Assembly: GCF_000270285.1 (NCBI RefSeq) | Contig: NC_015738.1 | Location: 558,001-622,000 of the forward strand | Origin: Eggerthella sp. YY7918 | GTDB taxonomy: Bacteria > Actinomycetota > Coriobacteriia > Coriobacteriales > Eggerthellaceae | Length of the DNA stretch: 64,000 bases | Direction: 5' to 3' | In this document: piece after piece, positions 26,901 through 36,386 of the stretch | Position numbering within the stretch: position 1 is the first letter of the stretch | Layout: every line of letters begins with the position of its first letter | Notes under the pieces: generated by a model | Told to the model about the DNA's origin: nothing | Databases searched by the model: none | The model's input: only the letters and a program-made list of their open reading frames with translations | Program-made: the position numbers and the translations under genes

Positions 26901-28465
26901 GAGCTTGCTTCTCTCGTTGCGAAACGCGCAGAAAGTCGGTAACGTTGCTGGGGGCTATTCTTTGCTTGCGTCGGTACGAGTACGCCGCGCGCTACGAGGT
27001 TCGCGACGCGCTTACGTACGGTGGGTCTTGATCGTTTAAGCGCATCCATGAGCTCTTTCATGCTCACGGATTCCTTTGCCTCGGCAATCTGAATAATGGC
27101 GTATTCGATGCTTTCTGTTGAGTTGTTCATTTTTCCCGGATAAGAGACCGTTTCCTGTAGCTTCTGTTCGTAAGGGAGTTGTTCCTTGAAGAACGTGAGA
27201 CTGAATTGTGCGAGCGAGGCCCGAGCAAGCGGCGCGGGTTTACCGATGCGTTCAAGCTCTTGCTTGATGACGAGATATCCCGTACCGCGATTCTCGGCTA
27301 CGTATCCGCTGGTAGAAGAAGGATGCGACAAGCCTCGTGGCGTACTTTCCAGTATGCTGGCTAAGTGCTGGTTTCTGCACGATCCCGCAACATGATCCGA
27401 CCCGAGGTCATCAAGTGTAACGGCTCCGAATAAACCGCCTGCATTTATAATTTCCAAACGATCTGCGTACATGTCAAGGTACACCGCGCTTCCTTGGGCG
27501 TCGGGGGAATAATCGCGGTGCATAACGGCGTTTGTAATTGCCTCTCGCAAGGCAAGGGGAGGGTAATCAGGCACGTCATAGCGAAATGCGCCTTCGAAGC
27601 GACTGCCTATGCGCATATTTCTAGTTGCTGCAGCAACTGCATCTTCGATCATTTGCGGAATGGGACCAACACAGGTGAACGAATCCACGAACCGACGTCC
27701 GTCCGGCAGCGCTTCGGTTTTTGTCAAACCGGGGTAGCAGGTGAACGCAATGACGAGACGGGGGAAGAATTCTTGTGGATATGAACCGAGTGCGAGTAGC
27801 CCGGCGAGAGTGGGACGAAGGTTTCCCTTTTCGTCCGCTTTGACCACATGGAGTTTGCACAGCACGGTCTCGTCGTCGAGTTCTCCAAGATTGCGCGGAT
27901 GCATGGTTTTCTCGCGTTCGAGTAACCCAGCCAACAAGGTAGGGTCGAGATCTTCGATAGTTGCGTCTGGTACGATCACATCATCGTATCGCGGCTGTTC
28001 ATGCTCGCTGATAAGACGATCAATTTCGTAACTTGATAACCGACGGTCCCCATCGCCAACTCGAACATAAGATCCGTTGTAGCATCCGCTTGTAGTTATG
28101 TAGCAAGGTTTTTGCTTGGGCCGGAGTTCGGGAATATACGCCGCCACGATGGGTGCGCCGTCAAGCACGCGCACTTGTATTTCTGCTCTGATCGGTGGTG
28201 TCATCTTTTGTCCGCAGTAATTCGCTAAAGCGTCCTGAATGCGAGCTGCGTCAAACCCCTCAACAGGCGAGAAGTTGGCATTTTCATCTAGCCCACAAAG
28301 TATCGTACCTCCGGAGCCGTTGGCGAATCCCGATATGGTTCTTCCAATATCACGGGTAAGCTCTTTCCGGCAGGTTTTTACTTCGTAGAACTGGCTGTCG
28401 GTTCCAGTAGTTTTCATGTGCGCTATAGCGTAGATAAGTGCTTCATCGCTCATTTCATCGAGCAT
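26885..28465 (-). CDS. AlbA_2/divergent-AAA domain protein with C-terminal winged helix
   Basis: About 526 residues from ATG 28463-28465 (an in-frame GTG at 28504 is possible but lies in the repeat-bearing leader). N-terminal AlbA_2/Schlafen-like domain with ESxx-type start (FYEVKTCRKELTRDIGRTIS, then GFANGSGGTILCGLDENA), middle ATPase-like part with ALREAITNAVMHRDYS and LEIINAGGLFGAVTLDDL, and a C-terminal HTH (SVSMKELMDALKRSRPTVRKRVANL). Such proteins are usually annotated as putative transcriptional regulators. Its 3' end overlaps the end of rsmA by 16 nt. Base composition is less GC-rich than its neighbours, which fits later insertion between rsmA and veg. Confidence 0.85.
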   Translation of the reverse strand: MLDEMSDEALIYAIAHMKTTGTDSQFYEVKTCRKELTRDIGRTISGFANGSGGTILCGLDENANFSPVEGFDAARIQDALANYCGQKMTPPIRAEIQVRVLDGAPIVAAYIPELRPKQKPCYITTSGCYNGSYVRVGDGDRRLSSYEIDRLISEHEQPRYDDVIVPDATIEDLDPTLLAGLLEREKTMHPRNLGELDDETVLCKLHVVKADEKGNLRPTLAGLLALGSYPQEFFPRLVIAFTCYPGLTKTEALPDGRRFVDSFTCVGPIPQMIEDAVAAATRNMRIGSRFEGAFRYDVPDYPPLALREAITNAVMHRDYSPDAQGSAVYLDMYADRLEIINAGGLFGAVTLDDLGSDHVAGSCRNQHLASILESTPRGLSHPSSTSGYVAENRGTGYLVIKQELERIGKPAPLARASLAQFSLTFFKEQLPYEQKLQETVSYPGKMNNSTESIEYAIIQIAEAKESVSMKELMDALKRSRPTVRKRVANLVARGVLVPTQAKNSPQQRYRLSARFATREASSYANF

Positions 28466-28508
28466 GCTTTCACCGCCCTTGTCCAGCCGGGTACTTGATA
28501 TCACTTAT

Positions 28509-28559
28509 ACTACTTGTTTTTCTAAGTTTTTCAAGTAGTTTTCTAAGTTTACCAAGTAT
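28509..28559. repeat. Tandem 21-bp repeats and inverted repeat upstream of the AlbA_2 gene
   Basis: Two direct copies of a 21-bp unit (28518-28538 and 28539-28559) share 18 of 21 positions, with cores TTTTCTAAGTTT and CAAGTA. Overlapping them, ACTACTTG (28509-28516) and CAAGTAGT (28532-28539) form an inverted repeat. The block lies directly before the start of the AlbA_2/HTH gene, so it is a likely operator for autoregulation. The stretch from here to veg holds no other gene I can support. Confidence 0.6.
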
Positions 28560-28767
28560 GTTAACGGACAAAGGGGTTGATCAGTTTGCGAACGGGAGCT
28601 GATTGAAGCTTGCGGTGTTTATCAATGAAAGGAAGAGGCTAGCTAAAGTAACGGAAATGTTGCGAAAAGGGGAACAAATCGTGCAGATTCTGTAGATCAT
28701 TGACAGAGGTGGTAGAATCGAACATCGTTATTATTGTACCCGATGACACATGCAAGGAAGAGTGAGC

Positions 28768-29124
28768 ATGGATTTAGCGAAACAAGCCAAAATCGTCGAC
28801 TCAATTCATGATACGTTACATGATTTCGTTGGTCAACGCTTAAAGGTGCGTGCCAATATGGGACGCTCGAAGATCGTCGAGAGCGAGGGCGTGCTCATGC
28901 AAGTGCATCCTCAGCTGTTCATCATGGAGGTCGACCGTAAGCGCGGTCGTACGGCCCGCCAGTCATATCAGTACGTTGACGTGCTGACCGGTATGGTCGA
29001 GCTGTCTCAAAACGGCGAGCCGCTGTTCGAGCCCTTCATCCCCGACGCCCCGCAAAACGAAGGCGCTCCGACGGAGACCGCCTCTCTGGTGGGCGACTTT
29101 GACGAGGAGACAATGCTTTCGTAG
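28768..29124 (+). CDS. veg: Veg-family protein
   Basis: 118 residues from ATG 28768 with AAGGAAG upstream; a nearby ATG at 28750 is less well placed. The first 80 residues match the Veg/DUF1021 family (DSIHDTLHDFVGQRLKVRAN, GRSKIVESEGVL, then QLFIMEV). Veg is a small cytosolic protein of Gram-positives; in Bacillus it influences biofilm formation. The C-terminal 40 residues, acidic and low complexity, are an extension over the usual 86 residues. The position near rsmA is a conserved neighbourhood in Firmicutes. Confidence 0.85.
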   Translation: MDLAKQAKIVDSIHDTLHDFVGQRLKVRANMGRSKIVESEGVLMQVHPQLFIMEVDRKRGRTARQSYQYVDVLTGMVELSQNGEPLFEPFIPDAPQNEGAPTETASLVGDFDEETMLS

Positions 29125-29150
29125 ATGCGTTGTTGCAGAGTGCTTTGGGA

Positions 29151-29185
29151 AACGGGTGTCGCGATAAGCGATGCCCGTTCTTTTT
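29151..29185 (+). terminator. Rho-independent terminator after veg
   Basis: An AACGGGTGTCGC / GCGATGCCCGTT hairpin (one internal mismatch pair) with a GATAA loop is followed by TCTTTTT. Confidence 0.75.
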
Positions 29186-29229
29186 CGTGAGTGCGCTTAA
29201 AAGTCTGATTACGCGAACGTTCGAAGGGC

Positions 29230-29421
29230 TTAACAGCCTTTTCCCTTGAGGGAGGGTAATTGCGAAGACGCGGTATGAGAGCAATCGGCAACGACGCGCA
29301 ATGCTTCTTCGCGCAGCATCTCAATATCGTCGGTTGTGGAGGCATGCTGTAGTAAAGAATTAATAGCTTGCGACAGCTCGGTAAACTGCTCGCTGAACGC
29401 GGGGCTTTCGGTTACGGTCAT
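29230..29421 (-). CDS. Small hypothetical protein
   Basis: 63 residues from ATG 29419-29421, with AGGAAA about 10 nt upstream. The sequence is amphipathic and helical (FTELSQAINSLLQHASTTDD, then IEMLREEALRVVADCSH), without a recognised domain. It is the only frame in the veg-thrH interval with a plausible ribosome site and protein-like composition. It could still be chance. Confidence 0.4.
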   Translation of the reverse strand: MTVTESPAFSEQFTELSQAINSLLQHASTTDDIEMLREEALRVVADCSHTASSQLPSLKGKGC

Positions 29422-29640
29422 ATTTTTCGCTTTCCTGCACGTATGATGCTGAGTGCAATGTTTCATGATGCGTCGCTCTGTGTCAGCCCATTTGGCTCGG
29501 CGTATCAGAGGAAATGTGTGCCATCTTTTGATGGTTTATTCTTGATCACCAACAGAATAGCGCATAGCTAACCGTTTTTGTATAGGGTCTTTCCCCAGTT
29601 GGTATGGGAAGAACGTATATGTAATCATAGGGATACACTT

Positions 29641-29770
29641 GTTGCCTTTGTTTTGCGAAGGATCGCAGGGGGCCAAGCGGCAGTCTGCAAATAACCTCTT
29701 CAAAGGTTCTAAGGTCGTGCGAACCGTTTCCCTGTGGGTTCGTCCGGGGGGCGAAGTGTGGACGTTTTTA
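29641..29770 (+). other. Gene-free, stem-loop-rich interval upstream of thrH (possible small RNA)
   Basis: Between the small minus-strand frame and thrH no coding frame is convincing. Two short hairpins can be drawn (AACCT/AGGTT at 29693-29708 and CGAACC/GGTTCG at 29720-29742), and a T-run at about 29764-29768 ends the block. It matches no RNA family I know (not SRP, tmRNA, 6S or RNase P). The thrH promoter may be the TATTCT near 29796. Confidence 0.25.
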
Positions 29771-29842
29771 TGTCGTAAGAGGCTGCGACTCGGGTATTCT
29801 ATGCAAAGAGCAAGATGACCGTATAAAGAGAAGGAACTGCCC

Positions 29843-30451
29843 ATGTATGTAACCTGTCTTGATTTGGAAGGCGTGTTGGTACCTGAAATTTGGATCGCCT
29901 TTTCTGAGGCAAGCGGCATCCCAGAGTTGACGCGCACGACGCGCGATGAGCCTGACTACGACAAGCTTATGGCGTTTCGACTGGGCATTCTGCGTGAGCA
30001 CGGTCTTGGTCTTGCCGATGTCCAGCGCACGATTGCGACCATCGACCCGCTTCCTGGGGCGAAGGAGTTCTTGGACGAGCTGCGCGAACTCACTCAGGTG
30101 ATCATTATCAGCGACACGTTCACGCAGTTCGCAAAACCTTTGATGGAAAAACTTGGCTGGCCCACCATCTTCTGCAACGAACTGGACGTGGCGGCAGATG
30201 GCGAAATCACCGGTTTTCGGATGCGCTGCCCTGAGAGCAAGCTGACCACGGTGCGCGCGTTGCAATCATGTGGCTTCGACACCATTGCAGCGGGTGATAG
30301 TCACAACGACCTTGGCATGATCAAAGCGAGCGCGGCGGGCTTCTTATTCAAGAGCACCGACGCCATCAAAGCCGATAACCCCACCATCCCCGCCTACGAA
30401 GAATATGGCGACCTCATGGCTGCCATCAAACGCGCAATGGGAAACGCCTAA
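29843..30451 (+). CDS. thrH: Bifunctional phosphoserine phosphatase / homoserine phosphotransferase (ThrH)
   Basis: 202 residues, matching ThrH length. The start CLDLEGVLVPEIWIAFSE is diagnostic (HAD nucleophile Asp with the ThrH variant motif), followed by EFLDELRELTQVIIISDTFT, RCPESKLTTVRAL and the HAD motif IV AAGDSHNDLGMIK. ThrH dephosphorylates phosphoserine and can transfer the phosphate to homoserine, so it links serine and threonine synthesis. lysC and asd, the first steps towards homoserine, are in the same window but not adjacent. Ends before a strong bidirectional hairpin. Confidence 0.93.
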   Translation: MYVTCLDLEGVLVPEIWIAFSEASGIPELTRTTRDEPDYDKLMAFRLGILREHGLGLADVQRTIATIDPLPGAKEFLDELRELTQVIIISDTFTQFAKPLMEKLGWPTIFCNELDVAADGEITGFRMRCPESKLTTVRALQSCGFDTIAAGDSHNDLGMIKASAAGFLFKSTDAIKADNPTIPAYEEYGDLMAAIKRAMGNA

Positions 30452-30461
30452 AACGCTCGAG

Positions 30462-30496
30462 CGCATCGCACTCATCGTAGGACTGAGTGCGATGCG
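30462..30496. terminator. Bidirectional terminator between thrH and ldh
   Basis: CGCATCGCACTCA and TGAGTGCGATGCG form a perfect 13-bp stem with a nine-base loop between two convergent genes. On the minus strand it is followed after a few bases by TTTT; on the plus strand the tail is T-poor. Confidence 0.75.
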
Positions 30497-30502
30497 GCTG
30501 TT

Positions 30503-31456
30503 CTAAAGATCCAACTCGGCAATAACGGCTTTCAGCGCATCGGCGGATGCGTGCAAACGTGTCAGCTCATCGTCGGATAGCGGTGCCGGCACCTGGTATT
30601 CGATGCCGTCCTTTCCGACAACAGCTGGCATGCTCAGCACCACTTCAGATAAGCCGTGAATGCCGTGCTGATAATTTGACACGGGCAAAATGGGCTTCTC
30701 ATCGCGGATGATGGCCTCGCATATGCGCTTAACCGACATGGCGATGCCGTAGTAGGTCGCCTTCTTCTTTGCAATGATCTCGTAGGCGCTATTCTTCACG
30801 TCTTCGGCGATACGCCGCATGGCTTCATCGTGCTGGAAGTGTCCTCGCAACTCGCAGAAGTCGTTGACGGGAATGCCGGACACGTTTGCAGTACTCCATA
30901 CGGCAATTTCGCTGTCGCCGTGTTCGCCGATAATCCGCGCATGTACGTTGCGCGGATCCACGCCCAGATGCTCGCCCAGAATGTACTTGAACCGGGCGGT
31001 ATCGAGCACGGTACCCGATCCGATAACGCGATTGTCCGGCATGCCGGAAAGCTTCAGCGCCACGTACGTCAGGATGTCGACAGGGTTTGAAACCACGAGC
31101 AAAATACCCTGGTAGTCACGCCGTGCGATTTCGGGAATAATGGATTTGAAGATGCGCACGTTTTTATGCACAAGATCAAGCCGCGTTTCTCCAGGTTGCT
31201 GATTTGCTCCCGCAGTAACAATGATGATGGCCGCATCGGCTGCGTCGTCGTAGTCGCCTGCATAGATGTTCATGGGATCAGCAAAGGGCATGCCATGTGC
31301 GATATCAAGCGCCTCTCCTTCAGCGCGCTCTCGGTCGACATCGATAAGCACCATTTCGGCAAAAAGTTTACTTTGCATGAGCGCAAATGCCGTGGCTGCT
31401 CCGACAAATCCACACCCGACGATGGCTACCTTGCGGTTATTAAGGATGCCTGCCAT
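30503..31456 (-). CDS. ldh: L-lactate dehydrogenase
   Basis: 317 residues. Rossmann motif VAIVGCGFVGAATA, the substrate-specificity loop GANQQPGETRLDL with Gln (lactate) rather than Arg (malate), SGTVLDTARF and the catalytic IIGEHGDSE. It interconverts pyruvate and L-lactate with NAD(H) in the cytosol. Divergent from the flavoprotein/formate dehydrogenase genes, with about 245 nt between the two start codons. Confidence 0.93.
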   Translation of the reverse strand: MAGILNNRKVAIVGCGFVGAATAFALMQSKLFAEMVLIDVDRERAEGEALDIAHGMPFADPMNIYAGDYDDAADAAIIIVTAGANQQPGETRLDLVHKNVRIFKSIIPEIARRDYQGILLVVSNPVDILTYVALKLSGMPDNRVIGSGTVLDTARFKYILGEHLGVDPRNVHARIIGEHGDSEIAVWSTANVSGIPVNDFCELRGHFQHDEAMRRIAEDVKNSAYEIIAKKKATYYGIAMSVKRICEAIIRDEKPILPVSNYQHGIHGLSEVVLSMPAVVGKDGIEYQVPAPLSDDELTRLHASADALKAVIAELDL

Positions 31457-31701
31457 GTGATTCCCTTCCCTTGGCTTGTGTCAGGGTCGAACCTACCGTA
31501 ATGCCCGCTGCGCGTCAAGAAAACCATGTGCGAATTGACTCGAACCGTACGGAAGATACTGGGGTTTCGACCGATTTCGTGTTGACGGTTTCGCAACACC
31601 CGGATAGGCTAGAAACGTGTTTACATTTGAGACGATCACGGGCATTCCCCGCGCACGATGAATGCGGGAAACGGGGCCTCACTGAGTACAGGGGAGGATC
31701 A

Positions 31702-33540
31702 TTGGCGAAGCTATCGATTGCGCCGCGCGCACGCGACGACAGGCGCATCGACATCTCTATAGACAACTTCACAAGGCGAGTAAAAGCGGTGCCGCCCGGC
31801 ACGTGCCCGCTTGTGGTTCAATTGACGCTTCTGCAAACGAGCGCTGCACAGACGTGCGGAAAGTGCGTTCCGTGTCGCGACGGGCTGCCTCAGCTGGTGG
31901 CTTTGCTGGAACGTGTGGTGGCTTGCGAGGCGGATGCGGACGTTCTCGATTCGATGCGCGCACTTGCGCAGATGGTGTGCGACACGTCCGATTGTGCGAT
32001 TGGCTACGAGGCCGCACGTGCCTTGCTGGAAAGCATGGACACGTTTGCAGACGAGTATCAAAGCCATGTGGGCGCGCATTCCTGCCAAGAGGGTATCGGA
32101 CAGACGGTGCCCTGCGAAACGTTCTGCCCGGCTCACGTGGACGTGCCAGCGTATATTGCGCTTACGGCGGCGGGGGATTATGCGGGCGCTGTCAACATGA
32201 TTCGCAAGGACAATCCTTTCCCCACAGCCTGTGCGTTTGTGTGTGAGCACCCCTGTGAACTGCGGTGCCGTCGTACGCTCATCGATGCGCCTATCAATAT
32301 TCGAGGCATCAAGCGTTTCGCGGTTGATCAGATTTCTTCCGATAAGGTACTTCCGCCGGCGCATGGCGTGGATACCGCTCGCAAAGTGGCCGTCATTGGA
32401 GGAGGCCCCAGTGGGCTTACCTGCGCATACTTCCTTGCGCTTATGGGGCACCGCGTCACCGTGTTCGAGGCGCGCGAGCAGCTGGGCGGCATGATGCGTT
32501 ATGGCATTCCCGCGTATCGCTTCCCGCGTGAGCGACTGGACGAAGATATTCGCGGCATTCTGTCCGCCGGTACCATTACGGCACAGTGCAACACGCCCGT
32601 TGGAGCGCTTGAGATGGCGGAAATCATAGAAGAGTTTACTGCGGTGTATGTGGCCGTGGGCGCGCAGGCTGGTAAGACGTTGCGTATGGAGGGCGCCGAT
32701 GCCGCTGGCGTCATGTCGGCCGTTGAGCTTTTGAGCGCGATAGGCGACGGCAACTATCCCGACTTCACCGGTAAAAAGGTTGTGGTCGTGGGCGGAGGAA
32801 ACGTGGCTATGGACTGTGCGCGCACTGCGGTGCGCGCGGGTGCTGCCGAGGTGTCGGTGGCGTATCGCCGGCGTAAAGAGGATATGACGGCGCTGCCCGC
32901 CGAGGTGGAAAGCGCGGTGGCAGAAGGCGTGGAAATGCTCGTGCTTGAAGCGCCGGTGCGTGTTGAGACGAATGAGGCTGGCCAGTGCGTGGCGCTTATC
33001 ACGCAACCCCAGATGATTGGTCCGGTGCGTGGTGGTCGACCCGCTCCTGTTGCAGCCAACAAACCCGAACGACGCATTGAAGCCGATGTGGTGTTGATAG
33101 CGGTGGGGCAGGACATTGTGGCTGATCCGTTTGAAAAGGTGGGCATGAAAACCACGCGCGGCACGTTCAACGCCGATGAGTATTTGGCGGCCGAGGGGCT
33201 TGAAGGCGTCTTTGTGGGAGGCGACTGTCAGACGGGACCCGCCACGGTTATCAAGGCTATCGCCGCAGGCAAGGTGGCCGCGCGCAACATCGATGAGTAT
33301 ATGGGATATCATCACAAACTTGACCCAGGCGTGAACGCACCCCGAGCGCAGGGCAATGATCGTACGCCAAAAGGGCGCGTTGATCTGGTTGAACGTCCGG
33401 CGCGCGAGCGCGCACACGACTTTGAAGGCGTGGAATACGGTATGAGCCGCGAGGAAGTTCTGCAGGAGTGCGGGCGTTGTCTGCGCTGCGACCAGTACGG
33501 CTGTGGCACGTTGGAGGAAGGGAGAGTCCAGTATGCCTAG
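31702..33540 (+). CDS. NAD(P)-linked flavoprotein with NuoF-type Fe-S domain (formate dehydrogenase partner)
   Basis: About 612 residues from TTG 31702, chosen because AGGGGAGG lies just upstream; an ATG at 31471 would place the start only 15 nt from the divergent ldh start. Residues about 40-120 match the C-terminal [4Fe-4S] domain of NuoF (TCGKCVPCRDG). Then comes the cysteine-rich N-terminal domain of glutamate-synthase small subunits (CPAHVDVPAYI, CEHPCELRCRR), an FAD site VAVIGGGPSGLTCAYFLALM and a second dinucleotide site VVVVGGGNVAMDCARTA. It ends with CGRCLRCDQYGC. It overlaps the formate dehydrogenase gene by 8 nt and is therefore its likely electron-transfer subunit. Confidence 0.88.
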   Translation: MAKLSIAPRARDDRRIDISIDNFTRRVKAVPPGTCPLVVQLTLLQTSAAQTCGKCVPCRDGLPQLVALLERVVACEADADVLDSMRALAQMVCDTSDCAIGYEAARALLESMDTFADEYQSHVGAHSCQEGIGQTVPCETFCPAHVDVPAYIALTAAGDYAGAVNMIRKDNPFPTACAFVCEHPCELRCRRTLIDAPINIRGIKRFAVDQISSDKVLPPAHGVDTARKVAVIGGGPSGLTCAYFLALMGHRVTVFEAREQLGGMMRYGIPAYRFPRERLDEDIRGILSAGTITAQCNTPVGALEMAEIIEEFTAVYVAVGAQAGKTLRMEGADAAGVMSAVELLSAIGDGNYPDFTGKKVVVVGGGNVAMDCARTAVRAGAAEVSVAYRRRKEDMTALPAEVESAVAEGVEMLVLEAPVRVETNEAGQCVALITQPQMIGPVRGGRPAPVAANKPERRIEADVVLIAVGQDIVADPFEKVGMKTTRGTFNADEYLAAEGLEGVFVGGDCQTGPATVIKAIAAGKVAARNIDEYMGYHHKLDPGVNAPRAQGNDRTPKGRVDLVERPARERAHDFEGVEYGMSREEVLQECGRCLRCDQYGCGTLEEGRVQYA

Positions 33541-36240
33541 TATCACGATAGATGGCATCGCGGTGCAGGTTGCCGAAGGCTCGACGATTTTGGATGCGGC
33601 TCAGGCGGCGGGAATTTCCATTCCTACCCTGTGTTTCTTGAAGGAGCGTAGCGCTATCGGTTCGTGCCGCGTGTGCGTGGTGGATGTGGAAGGCGAAGAC
33701 TATCCCGTGCCTTCCTGCACGACGGTTGTACGTGAGGGCATGGTGATAAGCACCGATTCGCCGCGCATTACCGCATATCGTCGCATTGCGCTTGACTTGA
33801 TTGCTTCTGACGTGGCGGCGGGGGGCGCGTGCGAAACGTGCTCGTCTGACGAATGGGGCGAGCTTGGTGAGCTGTGCCGCACGTATGGGTAACCGAGCCC
33901 TCCTATGCGGCGCCCGTGCGCACGAACGTGTCGGTGCTGGACGACAATCCCTTCCTGTCCTACGACCCTGCTCGGTGCATTCGTTGCCAGCGTTGTGTGG
34001 GCGCCTGCAACAAGGCGGCGTACAACCATACGCTGCATGCGGGCAAGCGCGGCCTGCGCACCACGATTGAGGCGCCGTTCGGTAAAGACTGGCTTGCGAC
34101 GGATTGTGAATCGTGCGGAACCTGTGCTCAGGCCTGTCCGACCGGCGCGCTCACCATTAAGCGTCGTCGTGCATACCATGCCCAGGAAGCGCAGCGCGTA
34201 CGCACCACGTGTCCGCACTGCGGGGTGGGCTGTCAGCTTGATCTGGTGGTGCAGGACGGGCGGATTGTGGATGCTTTAGGCGCGCAGGGGCCGTCGAACA
34301 AGGGTCTGTTGTGCGTGAAGGGGCGCTCGGCAAGCTTTGACTTCGTGGATGCAGCCGACAGGCTTCGCACCCCGCTTATCAAAAACCCTGCAACGGGAGA
34401 ATTTGAGTCGGCTACCTGGGATGAGGCGCTCGATCTGGTGGCGCGTCGCTTCACGGAGCTGCGCGACGAGTATGGCGGGCAATCGTTGGCCGCATTTGCG
34501 TGTTCGCGTTCGACCAATGAAGACATTTACCTTTTCCAAAAAATGGCGCGCACGGCGTTGGTGACCAACAACGTCGACTGCTGCGCCCGTGTTTGACACG
34601 CTCCCACTGTCGCCGGTCTGGCGACCATGCTTGGTTCGGGTGCGATGACGAACTCAATTGAAGATATTACGCGTCAGTCGGATGTCATTATGCTGGTGGG
34701 TTCCAACCCCGAGGAAGCTCATCCGGTCATCGGCATGCAGATTCGCGCTGCGGTTGAGCGCGGGTGCAAGCTTATTGTGGTGGATCCGCGCGACATTGGA
34801 CTGGCGGCCAGCGCCGATATCCATCTGAAACTGCGTCCGGGAACGAATGTGGCGTTTGCGAACGGAGTGGTGAACTACCTTATCCTCAATCACCTGTACG
34901 ACGAGCGTTTTATACGGGAACGTACGGAAGGGTTCGAGATTCTTGCCGCGACGGTACGCGACTACACGCCCGAGCGCGTGGAGGATATCTGCGGCATTGA
35001 CCAGCGCGATCTTATTGCGGCGGCAAAAATGTACGCGTCTGCAGGCGCGGCGGCCATCGTCTACTGCTTGGGTGTAACTGAACACTCTACCGGCACCGAT
35101 GGCGTGATGGCGCTGTCGAACATCGCTATGGTCACGGGTAACCTCGGTCGCCCCGGCGGCGGTGTGAATCCGCTTCGTGGCCAAAACAACGTGCAGGGTG
35201 CATGCGATATGGGCGCGGGACCCGACGACCTGCCGGGCTATCAGAAGGTGGACAACGAGCAGGCCGCAGAGAAGTTCGAGCAAGCTTGGGGCGTGGCGCT
35301 GCCGCGCTGGCGCGGGCGCAAGGCAACCGAATGTTTCCCGGCCATGATCGACGGGACCATCAAGGGAGTGTTCCTGTTTGGCGAAGACCCCGTGCGCACC
35401 GATCCTGACACCAATCATGTTATTCATGCTCTCGAATCGGTGGACTTTCTGGTGGTTGACGACCTGTTCATGACCGAGACGGCGAAATACGCCGACGTTA
35501 TTCTGCCGGGGCGCAGCTATGCGGAAAAGGAAGGCACCTTCACCAACACCGAGCGACGCGTGCAGCGGGTGCGCAAGGCAGTTGAAGGGCCGGAGGGCGC
35601 GCGGCTTGACACGGACATCTTCATCGAGCTGATGAACCGCATGGGCTATGCGCAACCTCAGATGGACGCGGCCCAGGTCATGGATGAGATTGCGTCGCTC
35701 ACGCCGTCGTACGGCGGCGTGAGTCACGCTCGGCTGGATGGCGAAGAAGTGGCTGGCCAGGGATTGCAGTGGCCTTGCCCCCATACCGACCATCCTGGCA
35801 CGCCCATTTTGCATATGAGTGGCTTTTCGTTGGGATTAGGTGCGTTTGCGACGCCGGAGTATCAGCCTTCGACGGAGCTGCCCGATGACGACTATCCACT
35901 GGTGCTCACAACGGGGCGCGTGCTGTACCAGTACAATGCGTGTGCCATGACGGGACGTACTGAGGGCTTAGACCAGATTTCCGGTCGTTCGTTCATCGAG
36001 CTCAACGAACGTGATGCGGAAGCCTTGGGCGTGATGGACGGCGATCGCGTGCGCGTGGCATCGCGTCGCGGCCAGATTGAGACGACAGCGCGTGTGTCGG
36101 ACAAGACGAATCCCGGCCAGACGTGGATGCCCTTCCACTTCCAAGACGGCAACAGCAATTGGCTGACCATCGCGGCGCTTGATCGCGTGTCGAAGGCTCC
36201 TGAGTATAAGGTTTGTGCCGTGAAGGTGGAAAAGGCATAA
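33533..36240 (+). CDS. fdhF: Selenocysteine-containing formate dehydrogenase with NuoG-like Fe-S domains (one frameshift in this copy)
   Basis: About 902 residues if one base is added at 33887-33889 and the UGA at 34594-34596 is read as selenocysteine. N-terminus: [2Fe-2S] domain (PTLCFLKERSAIGSCRVCVV) and a NuoG-like segment; then two ferredoxin-type clusters (CIRCQRCVGACN, CESCGTCAQACPTGA); then the molybdopterin domain with its own cluster (CPHCGVGC), the active site NVDCCARV-Sec-HAPTVAG, and a C-terminal dinucleotide-binding domain. It oxidises formate or reduces CO2 using Mo/W-bis-MGD. Together with the overlapping upstream flavoprotein it should form a soluble NAD(P)-coupled complex. 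The Cys-less 'ACETCSS' region lacks the usual His ligand of the NuoG cluster. Confidence 0.92.
33884..33892 (+). other. Frameshift site in fdhF
   Basis: The Fe-S N-terminal frame reads Cys-Arg-Thr-Tyr-Gly and hits TAA at 33890-33892. One extra G in the GGG run (33887-33889) would join it to the frame Val-Thr-Glu-Pro-Ser-Tyr, which continues the family sequence without a gap. Either a one-base deletion (mutation or read error) or, less likely, a -1 recoding site. A GTG at 33874 could start a separate downstream chain. Confidence 0.8.
34594..34625 (+). other. Selenocysteine codon and SECIS hairpin of fdhF
   Basis: TGA 34594-34596 stands at the position of the metal-binding Sec/Cys in CCARV-x-HAPTVAG. 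GTCGCC (34609-34614) pairs with GGCGAC (34620-34625) around the loop GGUCU (34615-34619), the same loop bases as in E. coli fdhF, beginning 18 nt after the UGA. Confidence 0.95.
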
Positions 36241-36386
36241 AGCCCGGTCGCGTTGACCATCAAGGCGTTCGCGTTGTCCATAAGGCAATGGGGCTTTCTT
36301 GGAATTGGCTGGTGCGCGTTGACGATATGAGATCGGTCATCCATCATAAACGGGTATTTTTCGACGCATGATGGTGAGGAGAGCAT

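Noticed and set aside
29743-29752. Third poly-G tract (six G)
   Set aside because: Too short to be slippery and not placed in a recognisable promoter or coding start.
29536-29937. 133-codon minus-strand frame upstream of thrH
   Set aside because: It runs into the thrH coding region, has no ribosome site and shows no domain.
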